A stretch of DNA of 64,000 nucleotides from Pseudomonas sp. TH15. Lineage in GTDB: Bacteria > Pseudomonadota > Gammaproteobacteria > Pseudomonadales > Pseudomonadaceae. This document shows positions 1 to 8,788 of the stretch, in pieces (within the stretch, counting starts at the first letter, position 1; the number at the start of each line of letters is the position of its first letter). A program made the translations under genes and the position numbers. The DNA lies in the NCBI RefSeq assembly GCF_016651105.1, contig NZ_JAEKEL010000001.1, positions 2,780,001-2,844,000 of the forward strand, written 5' to 3'. The notes beneath the pieces were generated by a model. It was not told where the DNA came from. It searched no databases and saw only the letters and a list, made by a program, of their open reading frames with translations.

Positions 1-824
1 CGTCGCGCTCGGTGAAGGCGCCGAACACGCAGCTGGCGCACAGCAACGACATGGCAATGATCAACCAGCGTCGTCTGGCCTTGCCGCCGAAACTGGCCGA
101 TCGTTTGCTCGCCGGGCTGGTGCCATCCGCCACGACAACGGCGACCAACACGCAGCTGCCGCAACGCGCCACCACCACAGCTACCACCGCTGCGACCGGT
201 TCTGGCGCCCTGTACAACGGCGATTGGCTGGCTCGCGCTGAAAGCGACAAAGCTTCCGGCGGGCAGATGCAGATTTACGGTCGCGCCATGGCGCAGATTC
301 CTCTGGCGCCGGCGAAGAAAGCTTTCAGTTCCGCCGACGAATTCGTCAACACCATGCTGCCGATGGCCAAAGAAGCCGCCGCTCGCATCGGTGTCGATCC
401 GCGTTACCTCGTGGCGCAAGCGGCACTGGAAACCGGCTGGGGAAAATCGGTCATGCGCGCCCAGGATGGCAGCAGCAGTCACAACTTGTTTGGCATCAAG
501 GCCGGCAGCAGTTGGACCGGCGATTCGGCGCGGGCAATCACCAGCGAGTTCAAGGATGGCGCAATGGTCAAGGAGACGGCTGAGTTCCGTTCCTATGCCT
601 CTTACAAGGACAGCTTCCACGACCTTGTAACTTTGCTGCAAACCAATAATCGCTATCAAGATGTGGTGAAGTCGGCCGATAACCCAGAACAGTTTGTACG
701 CGAGTTGCAAAAGGCCGGTTATGCAACCGACCCGAACTACGCGAACAAGATTTCGCAAATAGCCAAGCAGATGACGAGTTACCAAAACTACGCTGCGGCG
801 GGCGTTTCCACCACGCCTCTATAG
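1..824 (+). CDS. flgJ: FlgJ, flagellar rod-assembly protein / peptidoglycan hydrolase (5'-truncated)
   Basis: The open frame runs in from the left edge, so the N-terminal rod-scaffold domain is mostly missing. What remains is a Thr/Ala-rich linker followed by a C-terminal glucosaminidase-type domain. The segment ALETGWGK contains the expected catalytic glutamate (codon at 429-431), followed by NLFGIKAG and the SYKDSFHDLV signature of this family. FlgJ opens a hole in the murein so the rod can pass, acting in the periplasm. It sits 23 bp before flgK, as in other Pseudomonas flg operons. The GTG at 12 is an internal codon, not the true start. Confidence 0.95.
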   Translation, partial: SRSVKAPNTQLAHSNDMAMINQRRLALPPKLADRLLAGLVPSATTTATNTQLPQRATTTATTAATGSGALYNGDWLARAESDKASGGQMQIYGRAMAQIPLAPAKKAFSSADEFVNTMLPMAKEAAARIGVDPRYLVAQAALETGWGKSVMRAQDGSSSHNLFGIKAGSSWTGDSARAITSEFKDGAMVKETAEFRSYASYKDSFHDLVTLLQTNNRYQDVVKSADNPEQFVRELQKAGYATDPNYANKISQIAKQMTSYQNYAAAGVSTTPL

Positions 825-847
825 GCACAAGGCATAAGGTCTGAACC

Positions 848-2893
848 ATGAGTTTGCTCAATATCGGGATGTCGGGGCTAGCGGCTAGCTCATCCTCTTT
901 GGCTGTGACGGGCAACAACATTGCCAACGTCGACACCGCCGGTTATTCACGTCAGCAAACGGTGCAGACCACCAACTCCTCACAGCAGGTCGGTAACGTG
1001 TTTATCGGCACCGGGACGACCCTGGCCGATGTGCGCCGGGTGTACAACTCCTACCTCGATGCACAGTTGCGCACCGCCACTTCGCTTGACAGTGAAGCTT
1101 CGTCGTACCTGGCTCAGGCTACGCCGCTTGACGCTACGCTGTCCGACACCAACACCGGTTTGACCGGCGTGTTGCAGAAATTTTTCACCTCGATGCAGGG
1201 CGTTTCGACCTCGGCAACTGACGACACTTCGCGTCAAGGAGTGCTGACCGGTGCCCAGGCGCTGACCAGCCGCTTCAACACCATCGCCCAGCAGTTGAAC
1301 GATCAGAACACCACGCTCAACGGCAGCCTTGGCGACATGGCGTCCCAGGTGAATAAACTGGCCACCACGATTGCCAACCTCAACCAGAAAATTGGTGAGG
1401 TCTCCACCAGCGGTGGCCAACCAAACGACATGCTCGACTCCCGTAACGAAGCGGTGCGTCAGTTGTCCCAACTGGTCGGCGCTCAAGTGGTCGAGCGCGG
1501 CTCCAGCTATGACATCTACGTCGGCAGCGGCCAGCCGTTGGTGATCGGCAACACCACCAACACCCTGGGCACTGTGCCGAGCAAAGACGATCCGTCGCGC
1601 ATGGCGCTGCAGTTGGATCGTGGCTCCAGCACTATCGACATTACCTCGGTGGTCAGCGGCGGCTCGATCGGTGGTTTGCTGAACTATCGCAAAGATGTGC
1701 TCGACCCTTCGCTCAATGAGCTGGGGCGTGTGGCGCTGGTCATGGCTGACCAAGTGAACAGCCAACAGGCCCAGGGCATCGACAAGAACGGTGATTTCGG
1801 CGCGGCGATTTTCAACAACATCAACAGTGCCGCCCTGATCAGTCAGCGCAGCATTGCCAACGCGGGCAACAGCACCGGTTCCGGCAACCTGAACGTCACC
1901 ATCAAGGACACAGGCCAGCTGACCACCAGTGATTATCAGGTGACGTTCAGCAGCCCGACCGACTACAGCGTCAAGCGCTCCGACGGCACTGACATGGGCT
2001 CGTTCAGCACCACAACGACACCGCCGCCGGTGATCGACGGTTTCACCATGGCCCTGAATGGCGGCGGCGCGATGAGCGCCGGCGACAGCTTCAAGGTGAC
2101 CCCGACCCGTGGCGCGGCAGAGAACATTCAGACCGTACTCTCCGACCCGAAGAAAGTCGCCGCCGCCGCGCCGTTGACCGGCGTGACCAGTGCCAACAAC
2201 ACCGGTACCTACACCCAGCCAACGCTGACCAGCACCATCGACATCTATAACCCGGCTTCCCAGGCGCAAATGCAGACCGGGCTCAAGTACTCGACGCCGG
2301 TCAAGATCATTTTCGGTGACGCTGCCGGTGGCAGCCAGCCCTATACCCTGGTTGATGCCAAGGGTGGCCTGCTGAGTTCCGGGAATATTGTCCCGGGCCA
2401 GAGCAATACCCTGAACCTTACAGTGCCGATGGTCGATGCCAGTGGTAACCCGATCACCGACGGCGGCACCCCACCGGTCCAGCAATCGTTCACGATGCAG
2501 ACCACAGTCGGTGGCTCGCCAGCCAAGAACGAAAGCTTCAGCATTTCGCTGACGGGTGCCGCGTCCTCGGATAACCGTAACGCACAAGCGCTGACGGCGC
2601 TGCAAACCAAGCAGACAGTGGATACCGGCACGGCGAGCAAGGGCATCAGCCTGGTCGACGCTTACGGCACACTGGTGACCAATGTCGGCGCGAAGGCTGC
2701 GCAGGGCAAATCGGACAGCGACGCCACCACGGCGATCCTGACCCAGGCCAAAAGCGCCCGTGATTCGAACTCGGGGGTCAACCTGGATGAGGAAACCGGC
2801 AACCTGGTCAAATACCAGCAGTACTACACCGCGTCTTCGCAGATCATCAAGGCTGCGCAAGAAACCTTCAGCACGCTGATCAATGCCCTTTAA
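848..2893 (+). CDS. flgK: FlgK, hook-filament junction protein 1 (HAP1)
   Basis: The 681-residue protein begins MSLLNIGMSGLAASSSSLAV and soon has GNNIANVDTAGYSRQ, the conserved N-terminal signature of the FlgK/FlgE axial family. The C-terminus has VNLDEETGNLVKYQQYY and ends in an amphipathic helix that packs in the D0 core. The long central part (about residues 330-570) is low-complexity, Ser/Thr/Gly-rich and variable, as in fluorescent pseudomonads. FlgK is exported by the flagellar type III system and joins the hook to FlgL. A 13-bp gap to flgL indicates co-transcription. The 644-codon antisense frame across it is a GC-bias shadow. Confidence 0.97.
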   Translation: MSLLNIGMSGLAASSSSLAVTGNNIANVDTAGYSRQQTVQTTNSSQQVGNVFIGTGTTLADVRRVYNSYLDAQLRTATSLDSEASSYLAQATPLDATLSDTNTGLTGVLQKFFTSMQGVSTSATDDTSRQGVLTGAQALTSRFNTIAQQLNDQNTTLNGSLGDMASQVNKLATTIANLNQKIGEVSTSGGQPNDMLDSRNEAVRQLSQLVGAQVVERGSSYDIYVGSGQPLVIGNTTNTLGTVPSKDDPSRMALQLDRGSSTIDITSVVSGGSIGGLLNYRKDVLDPSLNELGRVALVMADQVNSQQAQGIDKNGDFGAAIFNNINSAALISQRSIANAGNSTGSGNLNVTIKDTGQLTTSDYQVTFSSPTDYSVKRSDGTDMGSFSTTTTPPPVIDGFTMALNGGGAMSAGDSFKVTPTRGAAENIQTVLSDPKKVAAAAPLTGVTSANNTGTYTQPTLTSTIDIYNPASQAQMQTGLKYSTPVKIIFGDAAGGSQPYTLVDAKGGLLSSGNIVPGQSNTLNLTVPMVDASGNPITDGGTPPVQQSFTMQTTVGGSPAKNESFSISLTGAASSDNRNAQALTALQTKQTVDTGTASKGISLVDAYGTLVTNVGAKAAQGKSDSDATTAILTQAKSARDSNSGVNLDEETGNLVKYQQYYTASSQIIKAAQETFSTLINAL

Positions 2894-2906
2894 GGAGTCG
2901 TAATTC

Positions 2907-4481
2907 ATGCGCATTTCTACAAGCCAGTATTACGATACAACCGCTGCCAACTATCAGCGTAACTTCAACCAGGCGATCGCAACCAGCGCCGAAGCCAGCA
3001 GCCTGACGCGCATCAACACCGCCGCCGATGATCCGATCGGTGCCGGGCGTCTGCTCAAGCTCGGCCAGCAGAGTGCGGCGCTTGATCAGTACAGCACCAA
3101 CATCGACAGTACCAAGAGCTCGTTGAGCCTGCAGGAAACCACGCTGGATTCCATCAGCACGGCTTTGCAGCGCGCCAAGGAGTTGGGTCTCAGCGCGGCG
3201 AGTGGCAACGCCACCGACGCCGACCGTAAGGCCTATGCAGCGGAAATGAGCCAAATCCAGCAGCAAGTCGCCGGACTGATGAATTCCAAGGATTCGAACG
3301 GCAACTACCTGTTTTCCGGTTCGAAAACCGACACCCCGCCGTACTCCCAGAATTCTGATGGCACCTACACCTACAACGGTGACCAGAGCAGCATCAACCT
3401 GACCGTTGGCGATGGTTTGACGGTGGCCACCAACACCACCGGTTGGGATGCGTTCCAGCAGACTATCAATACTAGTCGTACCCAGACCTCCATGACCGCT
3501 CCAGCGGTGGATGATGGTCGAGTGGTTTTGTCCAATGGTCAGGTGAGCAGCAGCACAACGTACAACGCCAAGTTTGCCAGCGGAGAGCCGTACACCGTCA
3601 GCTTCCTGAGCAGTACCCAACTGAAGATTACCGATTCGCTGGGCAACGACGTCACCACTGAAGCCAGCGCGAACGGTGCGTTCAGCAACAGCAACGGCGC
3701 CAACCAGACCGTAAGCTTCCGTGGCGTTGACCTGAGCCTGAACATCAACCTCAAAACCGGTGATACCAACCCGGATGCGGTGATTGCCGGCCACACGTTC
3801 CAGTTGTCGGCCACGCCGGATACCTTCAACACTACGCGTAGCGCTGGCAACCCCTCGACGGCGGTCATCACCGGCTCCAGCGTGACCAACACGACGGACT
3901 ACAACAACGCATTCCCGGCGGGTGGGGCGGTCCTCAAGTTCACCAGCGCCACAGCCTTTGACCTGTATGCGGCACCGGTGACCACCGATAGCAGGCCAGT
4001 GTCGTCCGGCACCGTGACGGGCAGCACGGCGACGGCTGCGGGTGTGACCTTCACTTTGGGTGGCGCCACACCACCGGCGAGCGGTGACCAGTTCTCGATC
4101 CAGTCCAACGATCACCAGACCCAGAACGTGCTCGATACCCTGGGCAAGATGGTCACGGCAATGAATACGCCAGTTGACGGCAATCCGGTTGCCAAACAAC
4201 AGTTTCAGGCGGCCATGGACTCGGGGCTTAACAACATCGACAGCGCCAGCAATCAGGTGGGCTCGGCGCTTACGTCGATTGGTTCGCGAGGGCAATCGCT
4301 GGACGATCAATCCACGACTAACCAGAGCCTGGTCCTGGCGAACACCACGACCCAGTCGTCGATTCGCGACTCCGATCCGGCTGAAGTGATGACCCGCCTG
4401 ACCTTGCAGCAAACCATGTTGCAAGCGGCGCAACTGGCCTTCAGCAAGATCACGTCACTGGGCCTGTTCAACAAGATCTAA
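2907..4481 (+). CDS. flgL: FlgL, hook-filament junction protein 3 (HAP3)
   Basis: The 524-residue protein starts MRISTSQYYDTTAANYQRNF and has the flagellin-like N-terminal helix with INTAADDPIGAGRLLKL. The C-terminal helix RLTLQQTMLQAAQLAFSKI is the D0 partner. At 524 aa it is much longer than enterobacterial FlgL (about 317 aa) because of an inserted Thr/Ser/Gly-rich central region, which is usual in Pseudomonas. It forms the adaptor ring on which flagellin polymerises. It is the last gene of the flg operon; the next gene begins about 117 bp downstream after a GC-rich hairpin. Confidence 0.96.
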   Translation: MRISTSQYYDTTAANYQRNFNQAIATSAEASSLTRINTAADDPIGAGRLLKLGQQSAALDQYSTNIDSTKSSLSLQETTLDSISTALQRAKELGLSAASGNATDADRKAYAAEMSQIQQQVAGLMNSKDSNGNYLFSGSKTDTPPYSQNSDGTYTYNGDQSSINLTVGDGLTVATNTTGWDAFQQTINTSRTQTSMTAPAVDDGRVVLSNGQVSSSTTYNAKFASGEPYTVSFLSSTQLKITDSLGNDVTTEASANGAFSNSNGANQTVSFRGVDLSLNINLKTGDTNPDAVIAGHTFQLSATPDTFNTTRSAGNPSTAVITGSSVTNTTDYNNAFPAGGAVLKFTSATAFDLYAAPVTTDSRPVSSGTVTGSTATAAGVTFTLGGATPPASGDQFSIQSNDHQTQNVLDTLGKMVTAMNTPVDGNPVAKQQFQAAMDSGLNNIDSASNQVGSALTSIGSRGQSLDDQSTTNQSLVLANTTTQSSIRDSDPAEVMTRLTLQQTMLQAAQLAFSKITSLGLFNKI

Positions 4482-4488
4482 AGGTGAC

Positions 4489-4506
4489 CGGGCGCGCAAG
4501 CGCCCG
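4489..4506 (+). terminator. GC-rich hairpin after flgL, possible weak terminator
   Basis: A 7-bp perfect stem (CGGGCGC / GCGCCCG) closes a GCAA tetraloop 8 bases after the flgL stop. No U-tract follows directly; the next T-run is about 30 bases downstream (near 4535). It could attenuate rather than stop transcription into the glycosylation island. Confidence 0.4.
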
Positions 4507-4597
4507 TTAGCCCTGACCCTTCTGTACTTATCGTCTTTTTTCGCGGTTTCAGAGGGCTCGCTGTCCTGGGCGGGTTCCCGCCGCTTGTGAGCCCGCC

Positions 4598-7500
4598 GTG
4601 AATTCACTTCCCCTTGTCAGTATTGTCATCCCTGCCTTCAATCCGCGTTTTTTCGACCAGGCATTGCGCAGCGCCGTCGGCCAGAGTTATGGCAATTTCG
4701 AGATCATTGTCTGCGACGATAGCCGTGGCAACGGCATTGAAGACGTAGTCGTGTCGGTGGTCGAGCAAACCGGTTGTGCAGTGCGTTACGTGCGCAACCC
4801 GCGGACACTGGGGATGGTCGGTAATCTGCAAGCGTGCCTGGAAGAGGCGCAGGGCGAATTCATCAAGTTTTTGTGTGACGACGATCTTCTATATTCGAAC
4901 TGCATCGAGCAGCAGGCGCATGAAATGTTGCGCGACGAAGTCAGTCTGGTCACCGCTCAGCGACTGCTCTGGGATGCAAACGACATCATCCTGCCGACGC
5001 GTCTGGAAAATACCTCGTTGTCGCCGTCCAGCGGATTGCTCAATGGGGATGACGTATTGGGGATATTTGAGAAATTCCCGGTCAACGTCCTCGGCGGATT
5101 CAGTAATGCATTGTTCCGGCGCGCCGATGTTGTCGAGCTGTTGCCGGCATTGACTCAAGAAGACTGCTGCTTCGTCGCGACTCTGGATTTTGCCCTGTAC
5201 GTCTGCCTGCTGCGGCGCGGCAATCTGGCGGTATCCAATAATGTACTCAGTGCCGAGCGACTCTATCCGGAGCGTTTGAGCGCGACACAATCGATGAAGG
5301 ATGCGGTTGAAGTAGAGCGTGAATGGCTCACGCAAATGCTCAAGGTGCGTAGCGGCGAGTCGGCACCTGCGCAGGGCTGGGTTCGCTACATTCCCTTGAC
5401 CAAAGCCGATGAGAATCCTCGGGTCTGGGAGGAGCTGCCCCTGAGTCGCACACTCGGCACCAAGCAGAGCCGTCAGGAGTGGAGCGTCGGTGTCGACAGC
5501 AATAGTTTTGGCGAACTCTACGCGCAGTGGTTGCAATGCCGGGTGCTCACCGAGGGGCAGCGCAAGTTGTTGCCGGAAACGCTCGCCGGCTGGCCGCAGC
5601 AACCCCGCATAGTACCGATCATCGTCGATGCCAAGGGCAGTCGCGATGGCCTTGAGCGCACGCTGGAGGCACTCGCCGCACAGGACTACCTGCCAGAACT
5701 GATTCTGGTGCTGTCTGCTTCCTGTACCGAGGCAGAGCTGGACGGGCGAGTGTTTCGCATGCCGTTGCAGGGCGAGGGCCTTGAGCAGATCAACACATTG
5801 TTGGCGCAACTGGATGGCGCCGACTGGTTCTACCTGCTGCAGGCGGGGGATCGCCCGGTAATGCCAGCGTTGTTGGTCATGGCCGACCGGATCGCTCACA
5901 CCCCGACGCTGACCTGTCTGTACAGCGACGAAGGCAGTCTGCGCAGTGGCGAGCCGGCGGAGCCTGCTTTCAAACCTGACTTCAACCTGGACCTGATGCG
6001 CAGTTATCCGTACGTTGGGCGTGCCCTGGCGTTCCAGCGTGAACGGTTTCTGGCGCTTGGCGGGTTTGAACCGACGTTCGTCGAGTTGGCCCCCATGATG
6101 TGTTGTGGCGGATGGTTGAGAGCGACGGCATACAAGTCGTCGGTCATATCGCCGAAGTGTTGCTGGAGTCGAAGTTCGATTTCTCCAAATGGCTTGCCGA
6201 ACCCGGTGTAATGAAGCAAAACCCGCGGCTGCTCGAAGCGCATCTGCAGCGTCTGGGAATTGCTCATGAAATTCGCCGCGGCAACTGCGAGTTGCTCAAT
6301 CGGGTTGACTATCATCACGCTCGACGCCCGCTGGTGTCGGTGATCATTGTCACTCAGGATCAGACCGCCGCTTTGCAGCGCTGTGTCGAGACGCTACTGG
6401 AGAAGACCGCTTACACCGAGTACGAATTGCTCTTGGTCGACAACGCCAGCGAAAGCGCCGAAGCGCAGGCCTGGCTGGAAGGCATGGCGCAGTTGGGCAG
6501 TGACCGGATTCGCGTGGTGAGCTACCCGCAAAAGGGCAACGCTGCGGCTTTGCACAACTTTGCGGTAGGGCAGGCGCGCGGCGAGTACGTGTTGATGCTC
6601 AACTCCTTCGCGGTGATCACCCAGGCCGATTGGCTGGACGAACTGCTTAATCACGCGCAGCGTCCGGAAGTCGGTGTGGTCGGTGCCAAGTTGTTCAATC
6701 CGGACGGTTGTTTGCTGCACGCTGGCCTGATTCTCGGTTTGCAGGGACCGGTCGGTTTGCCGTTCTATGGTCAGCCGATGCAGGCGGACGGGTACATGTT
6801 TCGTCTGCAGGCAGTGCATGACCTCAGCGCAGTAGGCGGCGATTGCCTGATGATTCGCAAGTCGGTCTTCGAGGCCGTTGGCAGACTCGACGAGCAGGAC
6901 CTCAAACAAGCGCTCAATATTGCGGATCTATGCCTGCGCGTCGGTCAGGAAGGCTACCTGGTGGTGTGGAATCCCTATGCCGCGTTGGCAGTCGGTGAGC
7001 GACCAAGCATTGAGGGCACAGCAGAAGACCTGGCGCAGAACATTCAGGAGCAAGACACGTTTTACCAGCGCTGGCTGCCACTCATTGCGCATGACCCGGC
7101 TTACAACGTTAACCTGGCGTTGCACGGTATCGGGGCAACCTGTTTCAGTCTTGAGCCGGGCTTGCGTACCGGTTGGAGGGCATTTTCCAAGGCGCAGTTG
7201 CCGAATGTCCTGGCTGTGCCGATCAATGCCTCTGCCATAGGCCATTACCGCATGAGCCAGCCGCTGATCGAGCTGGAGGCGGCCAACAGAATCGAAGGGC
7301 GTATTTGCTACAGCATGCCGTCGATTATTGAAGTCGAGCGCCAGTCACCTGACGTTATCGTTCTGCAGGGGCGATATTTCGAAACCTCTGTTGCGGATAT
7401 TCCGCCCTTGAAAACCTACTCCAATGCTCGGCGAATCTACGAGCTGGATGACTATGTCATCAATATTCCCCGTAAGAATGAGCACATCCGCAATATGCCG

Positions 7501-8190
7501 ACCAGGGATGAGATGGAGCGCCTGGTCCGTCGGGGGATTGGTCTGTGCGACCGTGTGGTGGTGTCGACCCAGCCGCTGGCTGATGCATTGTCAGACATGC
7601 ACCACGACATTCGCGTCGTGCCTAACATGCTGGCCAAACATCTGTGGACCAACATGAACAGCCAGCGCCGCACCTCGAAAAAACCCCGGGTCGGCTGGGG
7701 CGGCGGTACCAGTCACCACGGAGATCTGGCGGTGATTGCCGATGTGGTCCGCGAACTGGCCAATGAAGTCGATTGGGTGTTCTTCGGTATGTGTCCTGAA
7801 GAATTGCGCCCTTATATGCATGAATTCCACGGTGTGATCGGGCTGGATATCTACCCGGCAAAACTGGCCAGTTTGAACCTGGACCTGGCACTGGCGCCGC
7901 TTGAGTTCCACATCTTCAACGACTGCAAGAGCAACCTGCGCCTGCTCGAATACGGGGCTTGCGGCTACCCGGTGATCTGCACCGATACCAAGGCTTATCA
8001 GGGTTATTTGCCTGCCACCCGGATCAAGACCAACACCACCGATGAATGGCTGCAAGCTATCCGCATGCACCTGGCTGACCCGGATGCCAGCTACCGCATG
8101 GGCGATGAACTGCGAGAGGTGGTTCTGCGCGATTTCGTGTTGCGTGGCGATAACCTGCGTTACTGGGAGTATGGCTGGTTGGCAGATTGA
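4598..8190 (+). pseudogene. Large multidomain flagellar glycosyltransferase, split by a -1 frameshift
   Basis: Two overlapping frames (4598-6211 and one continuing to 8190) together encode one protein of about 1197 residues. The first part starts with a GT2 domain (VSIVIPAFNP, FLCDDDLL), then a second GT2-like segment reaching FNLDLM and LGGFEP. The second part carries another GT2 domain (VSVIIVTQDQ, LLVDNAS) and a C-terminal GT4-like domain (VGWGGGTSHHGD, LLEYGACGYPVI). The reading frame shifts in a five-C run at 6090-6094. One extra C would give APHDVLWRMVE, which aligns with the corresponding part of the paralogue at 17378. Position between flgL and fliC matches the flagellin glycosyltransferases fgt1/fgt2 of P. 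syringae. If the shift is real, the first product ends at 6211 with about 43 aberrant residues. Confidence 0.85.
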
Positions 8191-8212
8191 CCGAACCTCG
8201 CGTGCTCCTCTG

Positions 8213-8248
8213 AAAAACCGGCGACTCTTGCAGTCGCCTGTTTTTTTT
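8213..8248 (+). terminator. Rho-independent terminator after the split glycosyltransferase
   Basis: A 7-bp perfect stem GGCGACT / AGTCGCC (8220-8226 and 8232-8238) with a 5-base loop is preceded by an A-run and followed by eight T residues (8241-8248). It lies 30 bases after the stop at 8190 and should end that transcription unit. Confidence 0.85.
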
Positions 8249-8329
8249 GCTTTGAAAATCGTATTTGCATCGGTCTCGATACATTTTTTGCCGAGGCTCA
8301 AGCTTCGCGCATATCAACACATTCGTGGG

Positions 8330-8518
8330 TTTAGAGCGCTGGCCGCGAGGATGTCTGATCGCCACCGATCGAGTTTCAACCCGGGGGAAGCGCCGCAGGA
8401 AGGTGTGCAGCTTAAAGACTGGTTTGCCGGTTCCGATACCCTCGAGCAAATCCAGACGGCGAATGGAGAAATCATCAACCTGCCGGACAACAGTGACGCG
8501 CTTGCCATGTTTGGCTGA
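8330..8518 (+). pseudogene. Decayed C-terminal fragment of an RTX/HCBP-type calcium-binding protein gene
   Basis: The last 39 codons before the TGA at 8516-8518 read GVQLKDWFAGSDTLEQIQTA and end in SDALAMFG. This is nearly collinear with the C-terminus of the intact RTX gene next door (GVKLAGWYAGSNTIEHIQTA ... SDAFAMFG). Just upstream, in a different frame, LIATDRVST resembles the preceding strand of the HCBP-related domain, so at least one frameshift lies between. No start codon with a ribosome site and no calcium-binding repeats are visible upstream. It has its own terminator at 8578-8608. I read it as the tail of a duplicated gene whose body has been deleted. Confidence 0.75.
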
Positions 8519-8577
8519 TCGCAGAATCAAACACCCTCGTTCCTGCAACGGGATCGAGGGGGCAGGAAATGCTGCCG

Positions 8578-8608
8578 AGGGCGAACCCGATCTCCGGGTT
8601 CGCCCTTT
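8578..8608 (+). terminator. Strong Rho-independent terminator after the RTX remnant
   Basis: An 11-bp perfect stem GGGCGAACCCG / CGGGTTCGCCC (8579-8589 and 8595-8605), extended by one A-T pair, is followed by TTTCTT. It lies 60 bases after the remnant's stop, consistent with the remnant having once been an independent gene. Confidence 0.85.
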
Positions 8609-8664
8609 CTTGTATCTGGAGAAAATTTCTTACACACCCGTCGCAACATTTTCCTGTGCAGGCT

Positions 8665-8691
8665 CAAGGTTTGGATTTTTGCGGTCGATAG
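8665..8691 (+). promoter_or_regulatory. Candidate sigma-28 (FliA) promoter for the RTX gene
   Basis: CAAGGTTT (8665-8672) and GTCGATAG (8684-8691) are separated by exactly 11 bases. Against the sigma-28 consensus TAAAGTTT-N11-GCCGATAA each half matches 6 of 8 positions. It lies about 98 bases before the ATG in an AT-rich leader. It is weaker than the fliC and fliS elements in this window, so it is a candidate only. Confidence 0.4.
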
Positions 8692-8788
8692 CATTTCATT
8701 CGTTTATTTATCAGGCAGGGATTGCACGATTGAACGGTCGCTCTCTGCCGACAGATCCGCTTTCAACAACAACGCAAGGAAGACGTAA

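Noticed and set aside
980..2914. 644-codon minus-strand frame opposite flgK
   Set aside because: Antisense frames stay open because of GC-rich third positions; flgK is certain and the antisense protein shows no recognisable domain.
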